Shown here one piece after another: positions 26,441 to 36,096 of a DNA stretch of 64,000 bases. Both the position numbers and the translations under genes were made by a program. This stretch comes from JL08 sp039969355 (GTDB taxonomy: Bacteria; Pseudomonadota; Alphaproteobacteria; Rhodobacterales; Rhodobacteraceae), in contig JBDVOA010000013.1 of NCBI GenBank assembly GCA_039969355.1, forward strand, positions 1 to 64,000, in the 5' to 3' direction. Under the pieces are notes generated by a model that ran no database searches, was not told the DNA's origin, and saw only the letters and a program-made list of their open reading frames with translations. The number at the start of each line of letters is the position of its first letter. Position 1 is the first letter of the stretch.

Positions 26441-26585
26441 TCCTCATTCCCCTGTTTGTGCAGATCAGATCACCCCTTCAGGCAGCGTATTAGAACAATA
26501 TTCTTATCTGCCCGCGCATCTGGCGCAATATCGGGAATATTTCCTATATTGAATGGCAAGTCAAACAGCGAAGGCGTACTCTGCC

Positions 26586-27980
26586 ATGCAACATTTCCCT
26601 ATCTTCCTCGCCCTGTCAGGGCGCAGCGTAGTAGTTTCCGGCGGCGGCGAAGCTGCACTTGCCAAGTTGCGCCTGCTATTTAAGACAGAGGCCCGCCTGA
26701 CCGTTTTTGCCCCAACGCCAGCGCCAGAAATCGAAAGCTGGGCACGGGACGGCAAACTGACGCTTGTCAAACGCTCGCTGGCCTCCGGCGACGCTGCGCA
26801 GGCGGCATTGTTCTACGCCGCTGATGAGGACGCGACGGAAGACGCACGGACAGCCGCAATTGCAACTGCCGATGGCGCATTGGTCAACATCGTCGATAAC
26901 CTTGCCGACAGCCAGTTCATCACGCCCGCCATCGTGGATCGGGATCCGGTTACTATCGCGATCGGGACAGAGGGTGCCGCCCCGGTGCTGGCCCGCGCCA
27001 TCAAGGCTGATCTTGAGGCGAAACTGCCCACAACCCTTGGCCCCCTTGCCCGCATCGGCAAAGGCTTTCGTGCGTTGGCAGAAGCGCTGCCAATGGGACG
27101 CAGACGCCGCGATTTCTGGCGCGAGTATTACTTTAAAACCGGTCCCCGAGCGATTGCCGAGGGTGAAGATGCGGTAGGACCTGCGCTGAACACGCTGCTA
27201 GATCAGCACCAAAACAACAGCGCCCGCTCCGGTCATGTTGCATTTGTCGGCGGTGGCCCCGGTGATCCAGAACTGCTGACGCTCAAGGCCCGTCGGGTTT
27301 TGGACGAGGCCGACGTGGTGATTTATGACCGCCTGATTAGTGCCCCGATCCTCGAACTCGCCCGCCGCGAAGCACTGATGATTGATGCGGGCAAAGAAGG
27401 CTTTGGCCCATCAATGTCTCAGGACAACATCAATGCACTGATTGTGAAACACGCAGGCTCTGGCGCACAGGTTGTGCGGCTGAAATCCGGTGACGCCACG
27501 GTATTTGGGCGGTTGGATGAAGAGATTGACGCAGTGGAAACCGCGCAGATTGACTGGAGCATCGTGCCCGGGATTACGTCAGCAAGTGCAGCTGTTGCCA
27601 CCATTGGCCAAAGTCTGACAAAACGCGGACGCAATTCATCTGTCCGTTTCCTGACCGGTCACGACATGAAGGGGTTTGCCGATCACGACTGGGCCGCACT
27701 GGCGCGTCCCGGCGAAGTAGCCGCGATCTACATGGGCAAAAAATCAGCGCGCTTCATTCAGGGTCGCCTGATCATGCATGGTGCGGAACGCACCACGCCG
27801 ATCACTGTGATCGAAAACGCGTCACGCCCCGATCAACGCATTCTGGAAACCTCACTGGCGCATCTGCCACATGATCTGGCCGAGGCTGAAATGTCCGGCC
27901 CTGCCCTCACTTTTTTCGGCCTCGCCCCGCGCGCAGCCGCCCTTGCTGCCGATCAAATCCGTCAAAAGGAGCTCGCATAA
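26586..27980 (+). CDS. cysG: siroheme synthase (bifunctional CysG)
   Basis: The 464-residue protein fuses two enzymes. The N-terminal precorrin-2 dehydrogenase/ferrochelatase has the NAD-binding start FLALSGRSVVVSGGGEAA. The C-terminal uroporphyrinogen-III methyltransferase has GGGPGDPELLTLKARRVL near residue 230 and PGITSASAAVATIG. It makes the sirohaem used by CysI downstream. Start ATG 26586 matches the usual beginning MQHFPIFL; ATG 26553 in the same frame would add 11 residues. It overlaps the next gene by one base (TAATG) and heads a tightly packed operon. Confidence 0.95.
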   Translation: MQHFPIFLALSGRSVVVSGGGEAALAKLRLLFKTEARLTVFAPTPAPEIESWARDGKLTLVKRSLASGDAAQAALFYAADEDATEDARTAAIATADGALVNIVDNLADSQFITPAIVDRDPVTIAIGTEGAAPVLARAIKADLEAKLPTTLGPLARIGKGFRALAEALPMGRRRRDFWREYYFKTGPRAIAEGEDAVGPALNTLLDQHQNNSARSGHVAFVGGGPGDPELLTLKARRVLDEADVVIYDRLISAPILELARREALMIDAGKEGFGPSMSQDNINALIVKHAGSGAQVVRLKSGDATVFGRLDEEIDAVETAQIDWSIVPGITSASAAVATIGQSLTKRGRNSSVRFLTGHDMKGFADHDWAALARPGEVAAIYMGKKSARFIQGRLIMHGAERTTPITVIENASRPDQRILETSLAHLPHDLAEAEMSGPALTFFGLAPRAAALAADQIRQKELA

Positions 27981-28288
27981 TGCCCCGTGATTTTACCCCA
28001 AAAGTAGTGACCGCCAGCGCATTGCTGGAAGGCGACGTTATCTATCTGACCAGCGGCGACGAGTGGACCCGCGATCTGGCCAAGGCCGAGGTGATTACTG
28101 ACGAGGCCCACTCACAATTGCGATTACTTCACGCTGAAACCCAGCCCCATAGGATTGTGGGGGCCTATCTCGCAGATGTCGCCGATGGCGATCTTGGTCC
28201 AACCCCGACCCATTTCCGCGAAGATTTCCGCGCGACCGGCCCTTCCAACTACGCCCATGGCAAACAAGCGGAGCGAGCAGATGTATAG
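27980..28288 (+). CDS. DUF2849 protein of the sulfite reductase operon
   Basis: This 102-residue acidic protein belongs to the DUF2849 family found almost only between cysG and cysI in alphaproteobacteria. It has the stretch VVTASALLEGDVIYLTSGDE and the conserved end THFREDFRATGPSNY. It has no membrane segment or known catalytic motif. It overlaps cysG by one base and cysI by eight, so translational coupling is likely. A helper role for sulfite reductase is an inference from its constant position. Confidence 0.85.
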   Translation: MPRDFTPKVVTASALLEGDVIYLTSGDEWTRDLAKAEVITDEAHSQLRLLHAETQPHRIVGAYLADVADGDLGPTPTHFREDFRATGPSNYAHGKQAERADV

Positions 28289-29945
28289 CTACAACGAATT
28301 CGACAAAAACTTTCTGGCAAATCGCAACGCTCAGTTCCGTGCCCAGATCGAGCGGCGCATTTCAGGCGCTTTGACCGAGGATGAGTTCAAGCCTCTGCGC
28401 TTGATGAACGGTCTTTATCTGCAATTGCATGCCTATATGCTGCGCGTCGCTATCCCTTACGGTACGCTGAATGGCGCACAGATGCGTCAGCTAGCCTATA
28501 TTGCCGAGCGTTGGGACAAAGGGTACGGCCACTTCACCACTCGTCAGAACATCCAGTACAACTGGCCCAAACTGGGCGATGTGCCCGACATGCTGGACGC
28601 ACTGGCAGAGGTTGGAATGCACGCGATCCAGACCTCGGGCAACACCATCCGCAATGTTACAGCGGACCATTTTTCCGGCGCTGCGGCAGACGAAATCGCC
28701 GATCCGCGCCCTGTCGCCGAACTGATCCGTCAATGGTCGACAGATCATCCGGAATTCCAGTTCATGCCGCGCAAATTCAAGATCGCCATTACCGGTTCAC
28801 CCAATGACCGCGCCGTGACACGAGCGCACGATATCGGCCTGCGCATGGTCGAGCGGGACGGCAATGCCGGGTTTGAGGTGGTCGTGGGCGGCGGTCTTGG
28901 TCGCACGCCGATGATTGGCAAGGTCATTACCGAATTCCTGCCCCAGGCTGACCTGCTGCCGTATCTTGAGGCAGTCGTCAGCGTCTGGAACCAGATCGGG
29001 CGGCGCGACAACAAATACAAAGCACGTATTAAGATCACGGTGCACGAACATGGCATCGACGAGATTCGTCGTTTGGTGGATGCGCGCTTTGCTGAAGTAA
29101 GAGAAACGTTTACCGGCGTAGATCAAGAACTTCTGGCGCATTACACAGCGCATTTTGCCGCCCCTGCGTTCAAAACAGCAGACACCAGCTCGTTCGATAT
29201 CGCTTATGCCAAAGATCCAGTCTTTCGCAGTTGGGCAGACACGAACCTCGCGGCCCATCGCGCGGATGGCTATGCCATCGTGTCGATCAGCCTCAAGGCG
29301 CATGGTGCCACACCGGGGGACGCCAGTGCGGATCAGATGCGCCTGATGGCTGAGCTTGCCGAGACCTATGGGCACGATGAGCTTCGGATCAGCCATGAGC
29401 AGAACGTGATCCTGCCCCACGTGCATCGCGCCGACCTTCCCGCAATTCATGCGGCATTGAAATCCACTGGTTTAGGAACAGCCAATATCGGGCTGATAAG
29501 CGACATCATTGCCTGCCCCGGTATGGATTATTGTGCTTTGGCAACTGCACGCTCGATCCCGATTGCTCAGGAAATTGCCACCCGGTTTGATGATCTCAAA
29601 CTGGAACACGACATTGGTGATTTGAAGATCAAGATTTCGGGGTGCATCAACGCCTGTGGGCATCATCATGTCGGTCACATCGGCATTCTTGGTCTGGACC
29701 GAGCTGGCGTGGAAAACTACCAGATCACGCTGGGCGGTGACCATACTGAGAACGCTGCAGTGGGTGAAAGGGCCGGTCCGGGTTTTTCGGCGGACGAGAT
29801 CATTCCAGCCATCGAGCGGTTGGTCGAGGCCTATCTTGATCTGCGCATCGACGCGTCAGAACGGTTCATCGAAACCTACCGCCGCCTCGGCCTGCCGCCG
29901 TTCAAGGCCGCACTATACCCCGAGGCACGGGCCAATGCTGCTTAG
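28281..29945 (+). CDS. cysI: assimilatory sulfite (or nitrite) reductase haemoprotein CysI
   Basis: A 554-residue enzyme with the two-fold nitrite/sulfite reductase repeat (FTTRQNIQYNWPKL and LRISHEQNVILPHV). The sirohaem-[4Fe-4S] ligands are Cys412, Cys418 (CPGMDYC), Cys455 and Cys459 (CINAC). It reduces sulfite to sulfide in the cytoplasm. No CysJ flavoprotein is present, so electrons probably come from ferredoxin, supported by the fpr gene at the operon end. ATG 28281 is chosen: it follows GGAGCGAG and opens MYSYNEFDKNF. The longer frame from 28155 would run through DUF2849. Confidence 0.93.
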   Translation: MYSYNEFDKNFLANRNAQFRAQIERRISGALTEDEFKPLRLMNGLYLQLHAYMLRVAIPYGTLNGAQMRQLAYIAERWDKGYGHFTTRQNIQYNWPKLGDVPDMLDALAEVGMHAIQTSGNTIRNVTADHFSGAAADEIADPRPVAELIRQWSTDHPEFQFMPRKFKIAITGSPNDRAVTRAHDIGLRMVERDGNAGFEVVVGGGLGRTPMIGKVITEFLPQADLLPYLEAVVSVWNQIGRRDNKYKARIKITVHEHGIDEIRRLVDARFAEVRETFTGVDQELLAHYTAHFAAPAFKTADTSSFDIAYAKDPVFRSWADTNLAAHRADGYAIVSISLKAHGATPGDASADQMRLMAELAETYGHDELRISHEQNVILPHVHRADLPAIHAALKSTGLGTANIGLISDIIACPGMDYCALATARSIPIAQEIATRFDDLKLEHDIGDLKIKISGCINACGHHHVGHIGILGLDRAGVENYQITLGGDHTENAAVGERAGPGFSADEIIPAIERLVEAYLDLRIDASERFIETYRRLGLPPFKAALYPEARANAA

Positions 29946-30723
29946 CGCGACTGCAAAGTCTTCCCAAGCGCGTACGTCAATCGCCCGAGGCCCCGAAGCC
30001 CCAGGCGACACAGAGTTGCGACGAAAGGCAGCGGAACTGAATAGGCGTTATCGCCACCACAGCGCCACAGAAGTTGTACGCGCTGCCCTGACGCAAGTTG
30101 GGAAGACCGCGCTTGTCTCAAGTTTTGGCGCTGAATCCGTTGTTCTGTTGCACCTCGTTTCCCTACAGGACCGAGCTGCACCAGTGATATTCATTGATAC
30201 CGAAATGCTGTTCACAGAAACGTTGGTCTACCAGCAAGAACTGACCGAGAAACTAGGACTAAACAACTTGCAGATCATAAGGGCGCACGACATTCACAGC
30301 GCCGACCCCGAAGACACGTTGCACAAGACTAACCCTGACGCATGCTGCTCGTTACGAAAAGCGGCGCCTTTGAACGCGGCGCTGGCCAACTTTGACGGGT
30401 GGATCACCGGACGCAAACGCTTTCAGTCCGGTAATCGCGCGGCGCTCGAGTTTTTTGAAATCGAAGACCGCACCAAACGAATCAAGGTCAACCCGCTGGC
30501 GCATTGGGCACCTGAGGATGTGCAGGCCTATATGGACGAAAACCGCCTGCCGCGCCATCCACTTGTGGCACGCGGATATCCTTCAATCGGCTGTGCGCCC
30601 TGCACGTCGCCGGCAAAACCAGATGAAGATCCGCGCGCAGGGCGTTGGCGGACCTTGGAAAAAGAAGAATGTGGTATCCATCTCGTAAATGGCAGGATGG
30701 TGCGAATAGGAGCGACGATATGA
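29935..30723 (+). CDS. cysH: adenylylsulfate (APS) reductase, CysH type
   Basis: The 262-residue protein has the PP-loop-like sequence VSSFGAESVVLLH near residue 65, the Arg-rich WITGRKRFQSGNRA, and the C-terminal catalytic Cys in KEECGIHL. The Cys pairs 137/138 and 220/223 (CAPC) bind a [4Fe-4S] cluster, which marks APS reductases rather than PAPS reductases of the E. coli type. It converts APS to sulfite with thioredoxin. It overlaps cysI by 11 bases and DUF934 by four. No CysC is therefore needed, and none was seen. Confidence 0.93.
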   Translation: MLLSATAKSSQARTSIARGPEAPGDTELRRKAAELNRRYRHHSATEVVRAALTQVGKTALVSSFGAESVVLLHLVSLQDRAAPVIFIDTEMLFTETLVYQQELTEKLGLNNLQIIRAHDIHSADPEDTLHKTNPDACCSLRKAAPLNAALANFDGWITGRKRFQSGNRAALEFFEIEDRTKRIKVNPLAHWAPEDVQAYMDENRLPRHPLVARGYPSIGCAPCTSPAKPDEDPRAGRWRTLEKEECGIHLVNGRMVRIGATI

Positions 30724-31124
30724 GCGTGATTGTAACGGATAGCGGATTTGCCGCGGACGACTGGGCCAACGGATTTTGTGATGCCCATGGCGTCGCGAAC
30801 GATGTTTGCGCCCTGGATGTACCTTCCAGCGCCGATCCAGGTGAGATCGCCCTGCAGCCAAGTCTACAAATGATCCGGGTTGATTTCCCATCCAGCGGCG
30901 ATGGGCGCGGCTTTACTATTGCGCGCCAATTGCGACTGCGCGGGTTTACCGGACGGTTACGCGCGCGCGGCCAGTTGATCTCTGATCAATACGCCATGGC
31001 GCGTCGCGCCGGGTTTGACGAGGTTGAAATCAGCGATGATCTTGCCGCGCGTCAGCCGGAAGCAGAGTGGCTGTATCGCGCCAACTGGCAAGAACATGAT
31101 TATCAGGCCCGCCTGCGCGGCTGA
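30720..31124 (+). CDS. DUF934 protein of the sulfate assimilation operon
   Basis: A 134-residue protein of the DUF934 family, typically next to cysH and cysI. The hallmark is the block GRGFTIARQLRLRGFTGRLR, followed by GQLISDQYAMARRAGFDEVE. There are no metal-binding motifs. It begins inside the cysH stop (ATGA) and ends the cys operon proper, 72 bases before fpr. Its biochemical role is not established; context points to the sulfite reductase. Confidence 0.88.
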   Translation: MSVIVTDSGFAADDWANGFCDAHGVANDVCALDVPSSADPGEIALQPSLQMIRVDFPSSGDGRGFTIARQLRLRGFTGRLRARGQLISDQYAMARRAGFDEVEISDDLAARQPEAEWLYRANWQEHDYQARLRG

Positions 31125-31196
31125 TTACCCCCTTTCACCTGTTCCAAACACCTCTTAAAGAAGGCGTGCGTGTGTAAATGCGCATTGATGTAATCC

Positions 31197-32027
31197 ATGA
31201 CCGAGATCAGACCCGTGAGTGAAGCCACCGCAGTTAAAGTCCCGACCCTGCCCGACGCCCAGACTGTGACGTCAGTGACCCACTGGACGGATCGCCTGTT
31301 CTCGTTTCGGGTGACGCGCCCTGCTTCCTTGCGGTTTCGCTCTGGCGAATTTGTTATGATCGGGCTGCTCAAGGATGACGGCAGACCACTGTTGCGCGCC
31401 TATTCCATTGCGTCGCCCTCATGGGATGAGGAACTGGAGTTCTATTCAATCAAGGTTCAGGATGGCCCGCTGACCAGCCGCCTGCAGCACATCCAGCCGG
31501 GCGACGAAATAATTTTGCGCCCCAAACCGGTTGGCACTTTGGTACATGATGCGCTTTTGCCCGGCAAACGCTGCTGGTTCTTCGCGACCGGCACCGGGTT
31601 TGCGCCATTTGCGTCGCTTTTGCGCGACCCGCAAACCTATGAGGACTATGATCAGGTCATCGTGACACACACTTGTCGCGACGTGGCAGAACTGGAATAC
31701 AGCCGCCAGTTGATCGAGGAAATCCGTCAGGACGAATTGCTGAACGAATTGATAGGCACAGAGAACCTTGCCAAACTGACCTATTATCCGACCACTACAC
31801 GTGAGGAGAGTGCTAGAATGGGGCGGATCACCACGCTCTTGTCGGATGGCACCTTGCTCAAGGACCTCGGAATAAAAGAGATCTCGCCAGACACGGACCG
31901 TGCTATGGTCTGTGGATCGATGGGGCTCAACACGGACATCAAGAAAATTCTGGAAGGCTTCGGACTGCAAGAGGGTGCGAACTCTGACCCCAAGCATTAC
32001 GTTGTCGAAAAGGCCTTTGTCGGTTGA
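31197..32027 (+). CDS. fpr: ferredoxin-NADP(+) reductase
   Basis: A 276-residue FAD enzyme of the bacterial Fpr type. FAD is bound by RAYSIASP near residue 62 and the VQDGPLTSRLQHIQPGD loop. NADP is bound by FATGTGFAPFASLLRDP, and the C-terminal AFVG ending is characteristic. It exchanges electrons between NADPH and ferredoxin or flavodoxin. Its place after the cys genes suggests it feeds CysI and possibly the P450. The ATG has a weak ribosome binding site; GTG 31215 is an alternative. Confidence 0.92.
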   Translation: MTEIRPVSEATAVKVPTLPDAQTVTSVTHWTDRLFSFRVTRPASLRFRSGEFVMIGLLKDDGRPLLRAYSIASPSWDEELEFYSIKVQDGPLTSRLQHIQPGDEIILRPKPVGTLVHDALLPGKRCWFFATGTGFAPFASLLRDPQTYEDYDQVIVTHTCRDVAELEYSRQLIEEIRQDELLNELIGTENLAKLTYYPTTTREESARMGRITTLLSDGTLLKDLGIKEISPDTDRAMVCGSMGLNTDIKKILEGFGLQEGANSDPKHYVVEKAFVG

Positions 32028-32225
32028 TGTGATCAAGGCGCGTCAGCCCTGTAGTTCCAAATTCAACCGCTAAGGCCAGCGGCGGCGCACTCTCTCGCGC
32101 CGCCAATCGGTGAATTGTGACCGGACAAATCCAAAAGCACGTTGCGAAAAAAGCTAATCCACATTTAAATGCTGGATCAGGCTTGCTTTGATATTTATTG
32201 AAGCGAGGCCCACTGGAGAGTTATT

Positions 32226-33341
32226 ATGATACGACACATGCGCGCCCGGTCCTTGATTATGATGTTGCTTTTTTCGATTCTGTTGGGATGCGCCCGCGCC
32301 CCGGCTGTCATAGGCGTCAACAATCCCGAAGTTCCCGTCGATTCTGTCGCGGACTTGAGCAAGCATCGCATGTTTATTATGTCGACCCGCGGATCGTCCG
32401 AAGTGGTTGGTGCGTTTTATTCGTCTACCCGTGCGCCAAAACTTGGCCTTGCATCGGTCGACGGAACAGTGCCGCCGACCCATGTCACCGGAAAGCTGGA
32501 ACGGCCCAAAAGACTCCCACCTGATCCACGTACGGAATTCACTATCGTCAATCCGGTTGTTTATGAGAACGATGCGTCATTTATTGCGGAAATAAATCGT
32601 GAGCTTGCCAAACGGTCTCCAGGCAACCGGAAAATCATGGTGTTTGTTCACGGATTTAACAATACGGCAAGCGAGGCAGTTCTCAGGCTAACTCAATTTG
32701 TCGAAGACACCGGGTATGAGGGCGTGCCAGTATTATTCACCTGGGCTTCAGCTGCGAAAGGCGTACGCTATGTTTACGACTTGAACAGCGTGCTTGTTGC
32801 GCGATCCGAGCTTGGAAATATTGCCAATATCCTCAACCAAGCCCGGGCCGAGAGCTTTGATATTTTTGCCCACTCCATGGGTACATTTCTCACCACGGAA
32901 GGACTCATAAAACAGCAAAAGGAAGGGAAACTGGGCAAAAGAACGCGTATCGACCATATCATTCTGGCTTCTCCTGATATCGACATCGACCTGTTCGAAA
33001 ACCAGATCGAAGAGTTGCCGACATCAATCATTAACAAGATGTACCTCCTAATTTCCAAAGACGATGCAGCGCTGCGTTTGTCGCGGCGAATCGCGGGCGG
33101 AGTGCCGCGTGTCGGGGCGTCTGACGCTGCACGGGTCGAACAATTCGGCGTCACCGTCATTGATCTGTCAGAAATCAGTGATTCCAGCTCTGGCAGCCAC
33201 TCAAAATTCGCCGGATCCCCAGACGTTGTGCAATTAATCGGCGCAGGATTGAACTCGAACCAGGAATTCGGAAAGACCGGCAGAAGTTCCACGTTTGAGC
33301 AGCTTTTGGCGGGGACGCCGATCACCATCGTCAGGAATTAA
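32226..33341 (+). CDS. alpha/beta hydrolase lipoprotein (DUF900 family)
   Basis: The 371-residue precursor has a lipobox ILLGC with Cys22. The DUF900 core starts with IMVFVHGFNNTASEA (oxyanion HGF motif). It has the nucleophile elbow DIFAHSMGTFL (AHSMG rather than GHSMG) and the acidic residue in ASPDIDIDLF. A catalytic His late in the chain is likely in the GSHSKFAGSPDVVQ region. It should act at the envelope on an unknown ester or amide. It is a single gene, followed by a decayed gene. Confidence 0.8.
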   Translation: MIRHMRARSLIMMLLFSILLGCARAPAVIGVNNPEVPVDSVADLSKHRMFIMSTRGSSEVVGAFYSSTRAPKLGLASVDGTVPPTHVTGKLERPKRLPPDPRTEFTIVNPVVYENDASFIAEINRELAKRSPGNRKIMVFVHGFNNTASEAVLRLTQFVEDTGYEGVPVLFTWASAAKGVRYVYDLNSVLVARSELGNIANILNQARAESFDIFAHSMGTFLTTEGLIKQQKEGKLGKRTRIDHIILASPDIDIDLFENQIEELPTSIINKMYLLISKDDAALRLSRRIAGGVPRVGASDAARVEQFGVTVIDLSEISDSSSGSHSKFAGSPDVVQLIGAGLNSNQEFGKTGRSSTFEQLLAGTPITIVRN

Positions 33342-33462
33342 ACAATAAACTCGCGACCTTGGACTTGGCCGCTTTGTGTGGTGCGTTTAGCGCGGATTAC
33401 CCACATTTCAGCATTGGTTGCCATTTTTTCGCGCCGCAGACCATTTGAAGTGTGTGATCGGT

Positions 33463-35019
33463 ATGAAACGTCTTATGAAGTCGGCTATGTTGGCCGCAAT
33501 ACCCCTATCTGCGCAGTCCGACACCCTCCGATAAGAAACAGTTAGGCATTCTGGAACCGGCACAATTATTGTGACCGGCCCACAATCGAGAGCTGATTTC
33601 GTTGCCAATGGCGAGGCGCAGACGCGTTTCTGGCTGGCGTCTCGTGGATGTCGAGACTGCAGTGGTCGACGGCAATCGCATTTACACCGGGCGTTGGCTC
33701 GGCAAAACCGGCAGCAACCTTCTTTGAGGGACCAATAGGCCCAATTCCAATGCGCGAAAGCAAGTTGGCGCGACGCAGTCAACGGTTACGCCTTGTCGAC
33801 TTTGAAGTCTTTCGTCCAGCCAGTGGTGACCGACGGTAGTTGGGAGGCTGGCGCCCCGGTGAAGGCGAGGAAATTCTGACCGACCCAATGGAAGAAGCCG
33901 CGTTTCTGCCACGTTGGCAGAATCTTGTCGATCAGCCCGGCCTGCGCCTGATTGATGTCGAAGTCGAGCGCGTCAATAGCCGGATCCTGTATTCCGGGCT
34001 ATTTGGCGCAGGCACCGGCACAAATCCGGTCACAACGCCGTTGCGGCGCAGCGCGTTTATTCAGCGTCGCAACCAGTATCGGTCTTAGGGAATTGAACTG
34101 GTTGATGTGGAACGCATTCGCATCGGTAAGCAAAATTGATTTGTTGGCGTCTGGAGCGAGGACAACAGCGAAAGCGGCCTGTCAACGCCGCGTCTCTTCG
34201 ACAACTTTGTCGACTTTGGTGTGGCGCAGACCGCTGACGGCCTTCGCAAAGAAGATATGGAACTGCGCGTTCGCAAGACGCCCACCGATCCCGGGTCAAA
34301 TCCTGTTCGCCCTGATTCGCCTGTTGACCCGGACGGTCCTTCGACTTCAGATTTACCGTCACCACCGCCGTGGACTGTCTTAACGGACAGTGGAACCCCA
34401 ACGTCGGCAAGGATTTCATCGGGCGATTGGCTGCCGGTATCGATAGTCAATCCTTCCGATTGCCGATTTACCGTTCGCCACTGTCCAACAGTTTGCCGTT
34501 GGACGGGGATGGCAACAAATTGATCCCGGACAATTTTTGCGGTGTGCGGACCTGTCAACCCAGCAGTAGCTTTTGGGAAAATCAGAACGGACAAATTGAC
34601 ACCAATTTTCCCTTCCTCCACGACTCAGACCATCCCGGTCAACCGTTCAACAGCATGCGCTTCAGGGTATCGATTTCACTGGTTCCACGGGGCGATGCGA
34701 AGGATCGAATGAAGCCTTACAGTTCTTCAATCCGCAAACACAGAACAGCACCGGTGGTCCACTCCCATCCCGCAGATTGGTCATCAACCTAGCGGATCGG
34801 ATGGAGTTCTTGAACTTTAACATCCACGCGGGTGAAGGCCTGAACGCCCACGAGTTATTCAGCGACGACGTGTTTGACTCGCTCAAGGCGATAGCGAAGG
34901 CGTTTGTGGAAACACAGGTCGACAATGGCCATCGCGATGGCGTCAGCACTTTCATGGTCGAGGATTGCGATGAAAACCCCGGACTATGTCTCCTATCCGA
35001 CCTGATGGCGGGGTGCTGA
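33463..35019 (+). pseudogene. decayed secreted protein gene with BTRD1-like tandem repeats
   Basis: Reading across three frames reveals a former gene. It has a signal-like start MKRLMKSAMLAAIPLSAQ at 33463, then four imperfect repeats of about 50 residues, each with (L/I)xLVDVExxxxxxRxYxGxWR: RLVDVETAVVDGNRIYTGRW (33638 on), RLRLVDFEVFRPASGDRR, GLRLIDVEVERVNSRILYSG, and GIELVDVERI (34090 on). This pattern fits the bacterial tandem repeat domain 1. Units lie in different frames and stops interrupt them, so at least four frameshifts or nonsense changes occurred. The C-terminal 250 codons, ending near VINLADRMEFLNFNIHAGEG, have no recognised family. Two parts read DPD/PS-rich. The function is lost. 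Confidence 0.65.
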
Positions 35020-35155
35020 CAGGCGAGAACGCCGCGAACTTGGCGCGTCCCGACAGGGTCTGGCGACAGTTTCCGCCTCCATAGCCCAACAATAACTGCC
35101 AATTCTGCCAAGCTGCACAGACCTGATTCTCAGGCCTGTGCAAGATCAATTTAGT

Positions 35156-35893
35156 TCAAAGGCCCAGTGCAGCTTTTACCTGCTGCAATGCTCCATCCAG
35201 CAGTTGCGGATTGCTCTGCGCGCTGTCGAGTGTGGACTTCAGCGTCGTCTTTTGTACGTCGCTCAGCGAAGATCCGTCGATCATCTGTGACACTTTGTCA
35301 AAGTTGAAGCCCTCCACGGTGAGCAGCGTTTCGTCCACGGCAGGGAGCGTGACTGCTTCCGCATCTGAGGTTGCTCCGCTCACTGCGGCCGTGGCATCGT
35401 CAGTGGCCGATTCAACTGCTTCACTGGCGCCTTCTACAGCATCAGAAGCTGCCGTTTCAGCGGCCTCGCTCGCAGTGTTTGTCGCCTCTGTCGCTGTTTC
35501 TGTTGCCGCTTCCACCGCCTGCGTTGCGGATTCTACCGCCTCGGTTGCCGTTTCTGTCGCTGCTTCAGCAGCTTCGGTAGCGGCCTCGGTCGCGCTTTCC
35601 GCGGCATCGCTTGCAGCTTCAGTCGCAGCTTCAACAGCCTCGGTGGTCGCTTCAGCTGCGCTCTCGGTCGCTTCGGTAACAGTTTCTGTAACACTTTCAG
35701 CAGCTTCGGTGGCGGTCTCCTTAACGGTCTCGGCTGCCTCTCCAACGGCTTCGCTTGCCGCATCGAGCGCTGTCGGCGCATCTACGGCTTCTTCCGCTTC
35801 AGTTGCCATCTCGTCTGCAGGTTTGGCGGAAAACAACATGTATCCGCCAACTACTACTACCGCGGCTGCAACGATGATCAGTATGTTTTTCAT
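35156..35893 (-). CDS. membrane-anchored Ala/Thr/Glu-rich low-complexity protein
   Basis: The 245-residue protein begins with a single hydrophobic segment (MKNILIIVAAAVVVVGGYML). A region of about 150 residues follows, made almost only of Ala, Thr, Glu, Ser and Val in units such as EAATEA and ETATEA, suggesting a long amphipathic helix like LEA or apolipoprotein segments. The last 55 residues (VDETLLTVEGFNFDKVSQMI onward) are ordinary and probably folded. ATG 35893 follows AGAGGG; ATG 35926 is an alternative. The topology places the acidic helix in the periplasm. No catalytic motif was seen. Confidence 0.7.
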   Translation of the reverse strand: MKNILIIVAAAVVVVGGYMLFSAKPADEMATEAEEAVDAPTALDAASEAVGEAAETVKETATEAAESVTETVTEATESAAEATTEAVEAATEAASDAAESATEAATEAAEAATETATEAVESATQAVEAATETATEATNTASEAAETAASDAVEGASEAVESATDDATAAVSGATSDAEAVTLPAVDETLLTVEGFNFDKVSQMIDGSSLSDVQKTTLKSTLDSAQSNPQLLDGALQQVKAALGL

Positions 35894-36096
35894 TTTTTTA
35901 CCCTCTATGATTTTCTGTGTGCGCATTGATTCCGCGCTCTGTGTCTCCTCCTGTCAAATGAGTTGGTAAATAAACAGCAACAAGGGGAAAAAACGGGCGC
36001 TTCGGCGCAGTTTAGCCGGTTTTGCCGCTTGAAGTGCGCAAGACTGCCGTCTAGGTTGAGGCCTCAAAATTCTGCAGCGATCAAAGGAATAAACTC

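Noticed and set aside
35211..35969. Open 252-codon frame on the plus strand opposite the Ala/Thr/Glu-rich gene
   Set aside because: It is a mirror effect of the low-complexity repeat: reverse reading of GCT/GAA-rich codons gives Ser/Ala/Val runs. There is no binding site or conserved domain, and the opposite strand has a clear start and anchor.
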